Shown piece by piece: positions 9,648 to 20,732 of a DNA stretch of 64,000 nucleotides (its first letter is position 1; each line of letters opens with the position of its first letter). The notes below the pieces were generated by a model, which had not been told where the DNA came from, searched no databases, and was given only the letters and a program-made list of their open reading frames with translations. The translations under genes were made by a program, and so were the position numbers. This DNA is from Adiantum capillus-veneris (taxonomy: Eukaryota; Streptophyta; Polypodiopsida; Polypodiales; Pteridaceae), in contig JABFUD020000331.1 of NCBI GenBank assembly GCA_014529385.2, positions 62,001 to 126,000 of the forward strand, in the 5' to 3' direction.

Positions 9648-11330
9648 TTCAATGGTGTAAAAACCATGGCAATCCTTGACAATGGAGCTGGTGTGGCCAT
9701 TGCAACCAAAGAGGTTTGGAAAAACTGGGAAAAACCTTCCTTGATATCCACACGAATGACCCTGCAGCTTGTAGACGGACACAAGGAAAAGCCCCTAGGA
9801 CTGCTAGAAAAAGTACTTGTTACTTCTTGTGGCATTGAATATGAAAACACTTTTGCTGTGGTTGACTTTGGCAAGAAGAACAACTATGACATCATTCTGG
9901 GAAGACCATTCATTCGACAATTGAAAATGGTTCAAGATTGGGGTTATGACCATATATACCTGAGACATATGGAAACCATAACAAAGATAAACTTGAGGGA
10001 CCATAGCTATAGGGATGTGATGAGAACACCGGTAGAGGAGTTTGATTCCGCCACAGTAGCAGGATCAGAACTTCCAGCTTGGTTAGGTAAGCCTAAAGAA
10101 CTATGGATGTGTGGAGCTTCACAATGTGGTAGCTTGAAACGTGAGGAATGTATCCTAGAGCGAGTTATAGAGGATATGGACTATATCCCAGAACCATTTC
10201 CTGAAGAAGAGTTAGAGCCTTTTGGATGGGAACACATCTTGGCTGCTCTGAACGTGTGTGCCATGGAGGATGCTCCCACAACAAAGTTTTGTGATGAAAA
10301 TGGCTATGATGTCGTTCCTTATTTTGCAGTGAGTGTAATTCAGGAAAGCGAAGAGAACCAGACATCAACAAGCTCTCGAAATAAGGAGAAAACAAAGAAA
10401 TGTGGAGAATCAAAAGATGAAGAAGACGACGAGTTCTATGACTCTGTAGAACACTTCGAGCTTCAAGAAGATCAACGACCCGGGAATCAATGTCATCGCT
10501 ACACGAATAAAGTGCATCAAAAGTGGATTCCAAAGTCCTCGGTGAAGACACAGCCACCACAAGCATCCTCATACATGGCTCCTAATAAGGATGCAAAGAC
10601 TCGTCTAGGAGGAATACACCCAGAGAAACGAGCTAACAATGCTCTAATCAATGGGCTAGAAAAGTCCTCCAAGAAAATACCACCCACGAGCAAACAAACA
10701 GTAACTTTCCACTACCAGCCAAAAAATCAAGGGAAAGTACAAGAAGTCAACCTTGCTGAGGATAGTAGCAATAGTGATGAATCTTATGACATCCCCTATC
10801 ATCAACTCAGGCCATCACTATCACCAACCCCTTCAGCAACAACCATGACAGGTCAAAAGAACAGGACAACAAGTCAAAGCCAAAAATCTCGACAAATCTG
10901 GATACCAAAAAGCCATATCGGCCAAAAACAGATTTGGATCAAGAAGACAAAGATCTCTAATGACAAATCACAAGATCCAACACAAAAACAAAAACAAGGA
11001 AAGCGTGCACGAACGGGTAAGAATATCACAAAGTCGCAAGCTTTCACAACTCGGGTTTGGGCTCCAACGAAGTTGATTCAAGCACAAAAAAGTCAGGAAT
11101 TCATTTGGATTCCAAAACAACCACAATATCAACTTTCAAAGCCTGAATCCCATCCCCAACCAAGCGTACAATGACTGAAGCAAAGAACACTGTTGACTCA
11201 CACAACAAAAAGGTGGATCCCAAAGAAGTCTCTTCAAACACAAACGAAGCACGGGCAAGTATGGGTTCCCAAACAAGCGTCAACAACAAAAAAACCAATA
11301 ATCGCAAAGAAATGGGTCCCAAATAAGAGC
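9648..11330 (+). pseudogene. Gyp2 aspartic protease with WxPK-repeat tail
   Basis: The retropepsin active site AILDNGAGVAI lies at about 9666-9700 and the second conserved motif IILGRPFIRQL at about 9893-9925, so the core is recognisable. An acidic stretch and a long basic, Gln/Lys/Ser-rich tail follow. The tail carries at least seven spaced W-x-P-K type units (for example IWIPKS, VWAPTK, IWIPKQ, RWIPKK, VWVPKQ, KWVPNK) between about 10520 and 11330. A TGA at 11172 interrupts the frame inside the repeats. The frame then runs into the TG of the Cop1 LTR at 11331 and resumes at 26890. Confidence 0.7.
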
Positions 11331-11522
11331 TGAAGGAGTACGAGCGGAAGTGCGATGCAAGAGAGAGTGCGAGAAGAAGAGCACAACGATATTGTGAACT
11401 CACTCTACTGTAATGTGTAGAGCATAGTGAGTTCTTATTAGGTTTTTACAAAAGAATATGTGTACATACCTGGCGGCCAGCCCACTTACCTGGGCGACCA
11501 CATTGGGCTTTATACCCCAACA
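11331..11522 (-). repeat. Cop1 3' LTR
   Basis: TGAAGGAGTACGAG...TACCCCAACA on the plus strand, preceded by AGAGC. Same length as its partner at 26693-26884. Most differences give A/T here and G/C in the partner. Confidence 0.95.
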
Positions 11523-11558
11523 ACCTCCCACTTAAAGTCCAATGTGGTACTTTAAGTG
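11523..11558 (-). promoter_or_regulatory. Cop1 polypurine tract and 10-bp hairpin
   Basis: GTGGGAGGT (minus) abuts the 3' LTR. Just upstream lies a perfect 10-bp stem, CACTTAAAGT paired with ACTTTAAGTG (11529-11538 and 11549-11558) around a 10-nt loop. Confidence 0.85.
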
Positions 11559-11599
11559 TGAGAGAAGCTACTATACAAGAGATGTAGAGAAGTGATGTA

Positions 11600-13279
11600 C
11601 TACCCTACACATAACTGCTTGCGAAAATGCGCAAAGCTCTCTGAGGGAAGTCCTTTTGTAAGTAGATCAGCAGCATTTTCTGTGGTGTAAATTTTGACAA
11701 GCTGAAGCTGCTTATCCTCGAGCATTTCCCTGATGAAATGATACTTCACATCCACATGCTTTATCTTTGAGTGATAAACTGGATTGCGAGCCAATTGTAT
11801 AGCACTTTGACTATCACAATATAACACAGGCATCTCTTCTTTGATTCCCAAATCTGTTACTGGTCGATTAAGCCAAATTGATTCTTTGAATGCCTCTGAT
11901 GCTGCAACATATTCAGCCTCTGTAGTAGACTGAGTAACACAATCTTGTAATCTAGAATGCCATGATATTGCTCCACCAGCCAATGTAAAGACATACCCTG
12001 ACGTAGACCTTCGGTTGTCTAAGTCACCTACATAATCTGAGTCTGTAAAACCTTTTACACTTAGCTCCTGACTCCCATAGCGTATACGCATACTCTTTGT
12101 AGCTTTCAGGTATCTCAATATTCCTTTCACTGCCTCCCAATGTTTCTTGCTTGGGTTTGACATGTATCGACTTACTACTCCCACTGCAAATGCAATGTCT
12201 GGGCAAGTAGCAATCATTGCATACATCAAACTACCCACTGCAGATGCATATGGAATCTTATCCATTTCAGCCTGTTCTTCCTCAGACACATGACAATCTT
12301 GTTTGCTAAGTTTCACATATGGTGGCAATGGAACACTCAATGCCTTTTCCTTCTCCATATTGAAATGTTGCAAAACCTTGTCAATATACTCTGTTTGAGA
12401 TAACCAAATCAACTTCTTTGATCTGTCTCTCTCGATGCGCATACCAAGTATATGACTTGCCTCACCCATGTCTTTCATGTCAAACGATTTTGCCATCTTT
12501 GACTTCAAAGTTGAAATTTCTTCCAAGTGCTTGCCAGCAATCAACATGTCATCCACATACAAAATAAGGATCAGCCAAGTGCCATCCTTAGCCTTCTTTG
12601 TATATAGACAGTGATCGAACTCACTACGTTTGTAGCCTTGAGAAAGCATAAACTTGTGGAACTTATAGTACCATGCCCTCGGTGATTGTTTTAAGCCATA
12701 AAGACTCTTTAACAACTGGCATACCAAATCTTCCTTGCCTTTCTCAACAAACCCTTCTGGCTGCTGCATGTAAATTTCCACATCTAAATCACCATGCAAG
12801 AACGCTATCTTGACATCCATTTGGTGCAACACCAAATCTAATATGGAAACCAATGCAAGAAAGCATCTCAATGTAGTCATCTTGACCACCGGAGAGAAGA
12901 CTTCATCAAAGTCAATGCCTTGTTCTTGCTTAAAGCCCTTGGCAACAAGCCTTGCTTTGTACTTTGGCTGACTATCATGAGCGGTGATCTTATACCTGTA
13001 AACCCATTTACAAGGTAGAACCTTTTTGCCCTGTTGTAATTTAACTAGCTTCCATGTCTGGTTTTTATGCAGAGCTGTCATCTCTGACTGCATGGCCAAT
13101 TGCCAATTCCCGGAGTCCTTCATTTGCATTGCTTCCTTGTAACATGAAGGCTCATTGCAATCAGTCAACATGACATAGTTCATAGATGGAACAAACCTAT
13201 CAGGAGGTCGCGTGATACGTCCAGATCTACGCACAATAGGTGGCTCAGGCTCAGCCACAACCTGTGGTTCCACTCTATC
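11600..13279 (-). pseudogene. Cop1 reverse transcriptase and RNase H
   Basis: The segment is open from just after a TAG at 13280-13282. RT features in order: KWVYRYK and ARLVAKGFKQ (about 13020-12940), LHQMDVKIAFLHG with the first catalytic Asp (about 12830-12790; usual NAFL reads IAFL), SLYGLKQSPRAWY (about 12700), then the YVDDM catalytic box (about 12560). RNase H has the GFTDSDYVGD block, STTEAEY and YCDSQSA, and ends with ENAADLLTKGLP near 11660. All main catalytic residues are visible, so the enzyme part looks well preserved. It ends at 11600, some 40 bp before the hairpin and PPT. Confidence 0.9.
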
Positions 13280-13723
13280 CTATCCTTGCTCCTCTTGAGC
13301 CCTGGCATTTTGTCTTTCACGTGCAGGTCCATCTTCTTGGAAGACAACTCGTCTAATCTCCTCAACACTCTCTGGTTTAGAATGATATTTGGCTTCATTA
13401 AAGTGAACATCATTGATGTAGATAACCTTTCTGGATTCGGGATCCCAAAGTCTGTACCCCATCTCACCAGAATTACCATAGCCTAGAAAGATGCACTTTC
13501 TAATCTTTGGCTCAAGTTTGTTCCTAAATTCCTTTGGAACATGAGTATATGCCTCACAGACAAAGACTCTAAGATGCTTGTATGAGGGCATTTTGCCTGA
13601 CCATACCATCTCTGCCACTGAATCCTTCTGCAAAACCTTGCTAGGAGATCTATTTATAAGATAAACAGCTGTTGATACAACTTCAGTCCAAAACCCATTT
13701 GGCAGTTGTGCATTAGACAACAT
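13280..13723 (-). pseudogene. Cop1 integrase C-terminal part
   Basis: It continues the integrase after a frame change near 13680. Motifs are PNGFWTEVVSTAVYLINRSPS, YKHLRVFVCEAY and CIFLGYG, typical of the copia integrase tail and the linker to RT. It ends at TAG 13280-13282, beyond which the same frame continues into RT, so a single nonsense codon divides it from the next segment. Confidence 0.88.
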
Positions 13724-15593
13724 ACTCTGACATTATCTTGTATGGTCCTATTCATCCTCTCAGCAACACCATTTTGAGGAGGATTGTAAGGAGCAGTAAG
13801 TTCACGTTTTATACCTTTTGACTCACAAAAGTCCTGAATAGCCTTTGAAACATACTCTCCACCATTGTTTGTGCGTAAGCATTTAAGCTTCTTGCCACTC
13901 TGATTCTCCACAAGTGTCACAAACGTTTTGAAAACACTAAACGCTTCATCCTTGTGCTTGAGAAAGTAAACCCATACTTTCCTCGAGTAATCATCTATAA
14001 ATGTCATAAAGTAAGAAGCTCCCCATAGAGATAGGTTAGGCATAGGTCCACACAAATCACTATGAACAAGTGCCAACTGTGTATCTCTTCTACTGCTTCT
14101 ATGCTTATGTGGCTGCTGTGTTTGCTTACCATACAGACAATGTTCACATAATTCAAAATCATTAAATGACAAGCCAGGCAAATAACCATAACGAGTCAAG
14201 ATTTCCATTCCCTTCTTGGACATATGTCCTAACCGGCTATGCCACAAAGAAACGTTCGGCTGCTCAGTTACATTGATTACATTTTTAGAGACATTTGATA
14301 CATAAATCATGTAAAGTCCTCCAGACTTTACTCCATGTGCTACTGTCATCGAAGCCTTGGATATCTTCCACATGTTCTGTCCAAAAGTGGTGACGTAGCC
14401 AGCATCATCAAGTAAACCTGTGCTGATCAAGCTCTTTGTAATTGCGGGAACATGTCTCACATTCTTCAACGTGAAAGAAGAGCCATTCTGAAACTTCAAT
14501 TGAACATCTCCAACACCTAAGATCTCACATGTCTGCCCATTGCCTAGCCGAACATGATCTTTAGTGGTCACATAAGAGGTAAACCACTCCTTGTTTGGAG
14601 ACACATGAAGTGATGCCCCTGAGTCTATAATCCAGTCACTCAGTGCATTTTCATCAAATGCTGTAAGAAGAGCTGAGTCCATTATATTCTTCAAGAAGTA
14701 GATGTCTCCTGACACTAGACTGTCATCCTCTGCAACAGTGTTTGTCACATTTATTTCTTGAATCTTCACTGAGGACTTGTTCTTCTCACCATGGTCTTCA
14801 GCTTTCTCTTTGCCTTTTTCTGTTTTCCATTCTCTGCAGTCTCTTTTCATGTGACCCTTCTTGCCACAATGGTAGCATTCTATGTCACTCTTGCCTTTAG
14901 CACTGCGGGACTTGCTACAAGACTGATTCCTCTTTCCACCTTCGTACTTTTCTTTGGTCCTTCCCCTGACAACTAAGGATGTTCCTTTGCCTTTGTCCAT
15001 TGTCTTTCTATTGGTTTCTTCAGTAAGCAGACTGCCTTCTACACTTGATATGTTCAAACCATTTGGAGGTGCAGAATTACTCAAAGCTGTGCGAAAAGTG
15101 TCCCAACGTTTCGGCAATGTGATCAACAGGAACATAGCTCTAACAGGCTCATCAAACTTGACACCTTGAGCTGACAACTGACTGTAGATGGTGTTGAATT
15201 CATTCAGATGATTGGACATAGGTGTCCCTTCTTTCATCTTCAAGTCAACAAGCTTCTTAAGCCAGTATACCTGTGAAGCTGCACTCTGCTTCTCATAAAG
15301 ATCACTCAGCTTTTTCCATGATTCATAAGCCGACACCTCGTCTGCTACATTGAAGTAAACGCTTTCTGCCAAAGTCAGCATAATGGTAGAAAGTGCCAAT
15401 TCATCCATTTCACTCCATTCATCTTCGTCTATATCTTGTGGTTTTATCCCCTTGAGCTTTATAGGTTTTATCTGCTTCTTTTGTACCAACACGTGCCAAA
15501 TCTGCTTCTTCCACAATGGGAAATTGGTTCCATCCAGTTGGTTCCATCCAGCTTCTTGATATTGTAAAGAGTAGTGTCCTGTGATCCAGCCAT
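13654..15593 (-). pseudogene. Cop1 Gag, protease and integrase core
   Basis: The likely start is ATG at 15593. A perfect 14-bp tandem duplication (15524-15537 and 15538-15551) shifts the frame about 15 codons in. Gag then has the copia UBN2-like domain and a CCHC knuckle (CYHCGKKGHMKRDC, about 14890-14850). The protease has WIIDSGASLHVS (about 14625). Integrase has the HSRLGHM and CEHCLYGK zinc site, the first Asp in HSDLCGP, then LRTNNGGEY where LRTDNGGEY is expected, so the second catalytic Asp is Asn, and Glu in VAERMNR. The copy would be inactive. Confidence 0.9.
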
Positions 15594-16297
15594 AACTACG
15601 CTTCACAGCAGTAGTTTACTTTCCTGGGAAAAATTCGGCAGAGTTTCCCCTGTAAACTGACATCTGAACCAATATCAACCTGTCAAATGAACCAAGAAAG
15701 CTTCAGATTTTGCAGAAATTTTGGCAGAGTCTCCTTTGTAAAATGGCTCTGGTGTACTCAAAAAACAGCTCAAAAAACCACTGTCTATAAGCTGTGGGTA
15801 AATCTGTCCTGCATCTGTACTAGCTCCCACTGTCCTGTAAGCATAGACTATGACAATGCCTCAACGGCAGTAAAGCAAAGATGCAATCCCAACTATCTAA
15901 CTCACAGTCAATACATCATAGCTGCCTATCTAAGGATGCTCGAGGGATCGCTCCAAGACCTGTATCACCAAAAGGATCTCAACATTCGAGAATCCCGTAG
16001 CTGAATAAAACCTCACTCGACCCTCAACAAAGGCTACAGTAAATTTGACAGTACATAGACTTCCCACAAAGTCATACATCCACAAATTTCCCACTGTATG
16101 CTGTAACCGTTGTGGCGGTTGTTTGCTGCGTGACTCATAGGCAACAAACCCTCAACAGACATACATCATGTCTGACAATACATCCCATGTGGAAGTACCT
16201 GCAATGTCAGGATGAAATCTGGAATATCAAGCAGCAAATACAAGCTACTTGATGAACTAGTGGATGTCGCCCACAATCTGTGTGTAGGTGCGCCCGT
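15594..16297 (-). other. Cop1 leader, part next to gag
   Basis: Untranslated region between primer site and gag on the minus strand. It continues at 26327-26678 across Gyp3, giving a leader of about 1 kb, long for a copia element. No gene seen. Confidence 0.7.
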
Positions 16298-18303
16298 TGT
16301 CGTGCTGTGACACGTACATAGTGGGAACGCATGCTACAAGATCTATCTTGTATTTTTTTAGATACATAATTATATTTCCTATAGTGTACATATGCATATT
16401 TAAGTATAATAATAAACCTTCTATCTCATCCTATTATTTTTCTCAAGGGTAACCTATCCTTACTTTACCATCAGAAAATACTATGGGAAAAGCATCAATA
16501 GCTCCGCCTCTTTAACTTGGGGCAAAACGCATTGATTATTTATTTCTACTATTTCATTAGCATATCACACCCTAGCTAGATCCTATATCTAGGGTAAACT
16601 CCAATATATATATATTCTATGTATTTTTTATACTTTTCTTATATTTCTTTTTAAATAGCTACTAGGAGAGAATCAAATCCTAGTGGGACACTAGGTGGCA
16701 TGATTTCAAAGATACACTTATTTTAATGCATTATTGCAAGCATGATTACAAAACTTAGTCAAGGAGCAATGTCATGCTTTCATATGGCATGAGGTGTCCT
16801 TTGGAATTAAATGAAAGTCTAGGCTAAGGAGACCACATGAAGACTTTTGCTGCCATAAATGGACCCTATTTTGATGAAATTTTTACACAAGGTTCCAATC
16901 CGAATTGGAAAACGATTTTAAAATGAAAATCGTAGCTAATGAGCTGAAGTTTTTGCCCATATTTTTACTTTTTTATTTGGAGCCACGGTTGAGGAGATAT
17001 GATCAAAATACTGGACCCCAGTCTGCCCACATCATGCAGGGACAGCTCATTTCCAACTTTTCCAATTCCTGTTCACACTGGCTCCTCTCTTCTTGTGTAA
17101 ACCCTTGTGGGTTCCCTTCACCTATAAAAGGGGACCTCTTCTTCCTTGTAAAGAACAAAAGCATTCAAGCCATTGATGAAAGGAATTCTCGAGGGAGTGA
17201 GTAGTAATGCCTAATTGTACTTAGCCATTAACATAAGCCAAGTCTACACTTTCTCCTAGAGGGAGACTAGCCATTCTTACAACAAGCTAACCTTGGAAGA
17301 TCAACTCTAATCAAAGAAGGTCTTGCACTTAGTGTATCAATCAAAGTGGAATTATCCACTCTTCTTCTCTCTCCCATCAATAATGGTGCCGAAGGGTTTC
17401 AAGTAAGATGTGTTCTACATTGATGTTTTCTTGATTTCTTGTTGTTTTCATTTTCATCTCTAATCCAACATATATATATGTATCTAATCTCATCTCCTTA
17501 ACCAAACCTATCTCTCTCATTCTTAGTATTTCATCCTCTCTAGGTTCTCTTTGCTACAGGTACATCTCTCCCCGCAGTATCCTTATTGCTTACGGGCAAG
17601 AATAGGGCTTGGGAAGGAAACTTCTCATCTCTTCACTTCTCTCATATCTACATTTCTCACATACTATCCTAGATGAATAACCCACATGATGATCATTTCT
17701 ATCGCTTTCACTCTGTACGATCTATTAGAATTAACGTATGGATTAGCCGTAAAATACACTTTCAACAACGTATAGTGTTTCTCTTCGGCCCTAAAAGGCT
17801 CAATGAAATACTTCTATCACCGGATCCCATCATACTACCTCTCATAGACTATAATTTTTCTTTTGATGTAAGCGTAGTTATCTTTCTATGAACCAAGAGG
17901 ATTTGTACACACAATTAATCCCAATCACTAGACAAAATATATATATTATGGTAAGCACAAAACTACAATTCCAAAGAACAATTCGTAGCCTATTTGGTCA
18001 GCCAAGATTGAATGCCATTAACTCATCCATTAACCCTTTCATATTACCCATGATACGATATGACCATAGCCTTGATGTTTTCATCTTCGTATTGTTTTGA
18101 CATTCTCTTTTGCGTTCTTTCTTTGTGTGTGTGTGAGTGCAAGAGAGAAAGAGTGAGTCTTCTTTGATTGCACTTCTTTCCAAACCCTAGTCTTCATGGC
18201 ATCTATGGTTTAACTCCTTCATATATTTTTTGTTGAGTTCTCTCACAAACTCTCACAGCCATAAGCCCGGTGCTTTCCTGGCAAGACCGCAAATTTCTCG
18301 ACA
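16298..18303 (+). repeat. Gyp3 5' LTR
   Basis: Directly repeated at 24318-26322. The last 40 bp (from AGCCATAAGCCCGGTGC) resemble the U5 end of Gyp6. The open frames of 70-99 codons inside appear in both LTRs but match nothing and are treated as chance. Confidence 0.97.
17121..17133 (+). promoter_or_regulatory. Gyp3 LTR TATA box
   Basis: CCTATAAAAGGGG in the 5' LTR, repeated at 25140-25152 in the 3' LTR. It is a canonical core promoter sequence; transcription would begin about 30 bp downstream. Confidence 0.75.
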
Positions 18304-18309
18304 TATTTT

Positions 18310-18329
18310 TGGTGAACCCGACGTGAATC
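18310..18329 (+). promoter_or_regulatory. Gyp3 primer-binding site (tRNA-Trp)
   Basis: TGGTGAACCCGACGTGAATC lies 6 nt after the 5' LTR. Its complement is the 3' end of plant nuclear tRNA-Trp including CCA, as I recall that tRNA. The same site, 18 of 20 bases, is used by Gyp6 at 47069. Confidence 0.85.
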
Positions 18330-18356
18330 TGCTAGGGTGAGAGTTTGTGGGTAACC

Positions 18357-20096
18357 ATGGGTGATCATGTTGAGCAACAGGGTATGCATTTTGACCCAGC
18401 AACAATGCAAATGTTTCAAGCATTTGCAATGTTCATGCAACAACAACATGCTACTGAAAGAAGGGAGATTTCAGCAACGAAGGCCATACAAGCGGTCGTC
18501 AACAGAATGGATCAGTTCAATGGAAAAGATGTAACCAAGTACTTACGCGAGTATGTGAAGGAGATGGAGCTGCATCGCGTGTCAGAAGGTGAGATGATTC
18601 AAAGCTTTGAGCTAGTTGTTGCTCTAGAAATTAGGGAGCATGTTAGGGTAATTAAAGATGGGCATGGGAGAAATTGGGAAGAACTCAAAGTAGCTTTAAA
18701 GGAGGAATATTTCATGGAGGACTCGGAGAGAGTGACCAAAAGGACATTCTTAGAATGGGTAGTCAAGCCAAAGCAAGGACTATCAATAACAGAGCTACTT
18801 AGGGAATTTGAGCGGCGCTATGTACAACTCACTAGGACAGAAAGGGCCACACTAGATGCAGAGAAGACAGATCTTTTCTTACAAGCTGCAGGTAAAGAGT
18901 TTCAAGAAAATTTGGAGCTTCTTCTTGAAGATAAAGATGCTGAGCAAGGACTAAAGACCGACTGGAATGAGGTCGAAGGTGCTATCTCACTGCTTGCCAA
19001 ACGACAAAGAAGAAGGGACAAGATGGTAGTAAACACTACAAGTCCTTCCACCTCAACTTCTGACAAAATGGTAAAGCCTACTTTTATCGCTCCTAAGTTT
19101 GATGAGTCCATGCTAGATGAGCTTGTGAAGGGAATGCGTGACTTGAAGGTGAAGTTTGCAAAGCTTGAAGAAAAAGGCCAACCATCAGGGCCACTTCCTA
19201 GGCAAAGACAACAGCCCAAAGAAGGGTTTGTTAATAGATGTATTTGGTGTGATAGTACAAACCATGTAAGAAGGGATTGTGATGATTTTAGTGATGCTTT
19301 GTCAAAAGATGTTGCCTTTTTTAAGGATGGTAAAATCCACTTAAGAGAGACAGGTCTACCCTTGAGAACTAACTTTGGGAAGGGGGGAATGCAAACCTTA
19401 GTTGAAGATATGGCAACCAAGCATGCCACCTCTTCAGTTGAGGCAGCTACTTATGGAGTAAAAATTGAACATTTTTGTGATGAAGAGGTGAGTGACCATC
19501 ATGGTCAAATTTGGCCAAATGTCATGCAATTAGCTAAAAAGGGAAAGCTTACAAAAGAGATTCTACATGAAGCAGGTGATTGCATACATCTAGAAACAGG
19601 ATGGAATGATCCAGTGGACTCATTGTCAGTGCATGCCTACATTACAAAATGCCAACAAAATGAGGCAATTGTAGAAGAGAAGCGCAGACGTGAGAATGCT
19701 GATGAAGGACCATCAAAAAGAGCTTCTAGAACTGGGGGAAGAAGTGACTCAATTCCTTCTCAAACACCCTCAACAAAAGGAGCATCTCCACCTGAAGTAC
19801 TCATGGAGGAGTCTACAACAGGAAAGAAGAAAGAGCCAACAAAAGGTAAGACAAAAGGCCCAACTTATAAACTACAATCTGATATTGAGGTTGCTATAGA
19901 TTTAAAGAAAGTCTTGGAGGAAAGGATCTTGAATAGCAAGATTGAGTTCACTCTGGGAGAAGTTCTTGGCATTGCAAAGCGTGAATTCCACGAGGAGATC
20001 ATTGACATCATCAAGGGGAAGAGGCAAACCCTTGCTGAAGTTTCTCGTCCACAGGCTGAAGGAGAAACCTTGAAGACACAAGGGATGCAACTGTAA
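18357..20096 (+). CDS. Gyp3 Gag
   Basis: ATG 18357 has a good context (ACCATGG) and lies 27 nt past the primer site; the frame is open to TAA 20094-20096, about 580 codons. The N-terminal 200 residues carry the Gag helical domain (FNGKDVTKYLREYVKEMEL and FLEWVVKPKQG stretches). A zinc knuckle CIWCDSTNHVRRDC (about 19241-19282) binds RNA. A Lys/Glu/Ser-rich tail follows. The product would form the virus-like particle. The TAA is followed in the same frame by the protease, so it may be a natural gag/pol stop or a mutation. Confidence 0.88.
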   Translation: MGDHVEQQGMHFDPATMQMFQAFAMFMQQQHATERREISATKAIQAVVNRMDQFNGKDVTKYLREYVKEMELHRVSEGEMIQSFELVVALEIREHVRVIKDGHGRNWEELKVALKEEYFMEDSERVTKRTFLEWVVKPKQGLSITELLREFERRYVQLTRTERATLDAEKTDLFLQAAGKEFQENLELLLEDKDAEQGLKTDWNEVEGAISLLAKRQRRRDKMVVNTTSPSTSTSDKMVKPTFIAPKFDESMLDELVKGMRDLKVKFAKLEEKGQPSGPLPRQRQQPKEGFVNRCIWCDSTNHVRRDCDDFSDALSKDVAFFKDGKIHLRETGLPLRTNFGKGGMQTLVEDMATKHATSSVEAATYGVKIEHFCDEEVSDHHGQIWPNVMQLAKKGKLTKEILHEAGDCIHLETGWNDPVDSLSVHAYITKCQQNEAIVEEKRRRENADEGPSKRASRTGGRSDSIPSQTPSTKGASPPEVLMEESTTGKKKEPTKGKTKGPTYKLQSDIEVAIDLKKVLEERILNSKIEFTLGEVLGIAKREFHEEIIDIIKGKRQTLAEVSRPQAEGETLKTQGMQL

Positions 20097-20732
20097 AATA
20101 AGGAGAATGATGGAGCTGTGGTAGGATGCTACCAATCTAGTGGGAGAGTGAAGCAAGTGTATTTCTCAAATGATGATGAAGAAGTTGAAGATATTCCTAG
20201 GAGTTACTATTCACGAAGTCATTGGGCAAGGGCTACTACAGAAACTTTGGTCAAGGTAGGTGATCTTGAAGAGCCATTTTTTGCCTTGATTGACCATGGT
20301 TCAGAAATAAACATAATGTCAAAGAGTCTCTACAACAAGTGCAAATGGCCGATGGACACAGATCATGGCTAGATTGTAAAAGTGGCAAACAATTCATCGG
20401 GTGAATTGTATGCAGCATGTCCAGGTGTGAAGGTAACAATAGGTGATGTAAAGATTGACCAAAACTTCTTTGTACAGGATACATCTTCATATCATCTCAT
20501 CCTTGGACAACCCTACATTGTGGGAGTTCAAATGGAAACAAAGGTAATGGACGATGGTTCAATATATGCTAGAATACGTAGCAAAGATGGTAAACGAGCT
20601 GTCCAATTTCTCACAGTCTGTATAAACCATGAAAGAAATCGTGACAACCTCAGAGAACATCCTCTACCAAAGGTAAGCAAACAGTTTCATGATCATAGAG
20701 AAATGATGGGTTTTTGTCAAGTACCATTGTAA
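20097..20732 (+). pseudogene. Gyp3 aspartic protease
   Basis: The active site reads FALIDHGSEINIM (about 20281-20320), where Asp-Ser/Thr-Gly is usual, so His replaces the hydroxyl residue. The second motif LILGQPYIVGV follows near 20500. A TAG at 20370-20372 interrupts the domain; TGG to TAG is the likely change. The frame ends near 20730 and RT continues in another frame. Confidence 0.8.

Noticed and set aside
11101-11403. 100-codon minus-strand frame opposite the Gyp2 tail
   Set aside because: Complement of a repetitive basic coding tail and the Cop1 LTR.
16905-17204. 99-codon frame in the Gyp3 5' LTR, repeated at 24924-25223
   Set aside because: Present twice only because it lies in the LTR; no domain, and it spans the promoter region. 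The 70-72-codon frames at 17673-18100 and 25692-26119 are rejected for the same reason.
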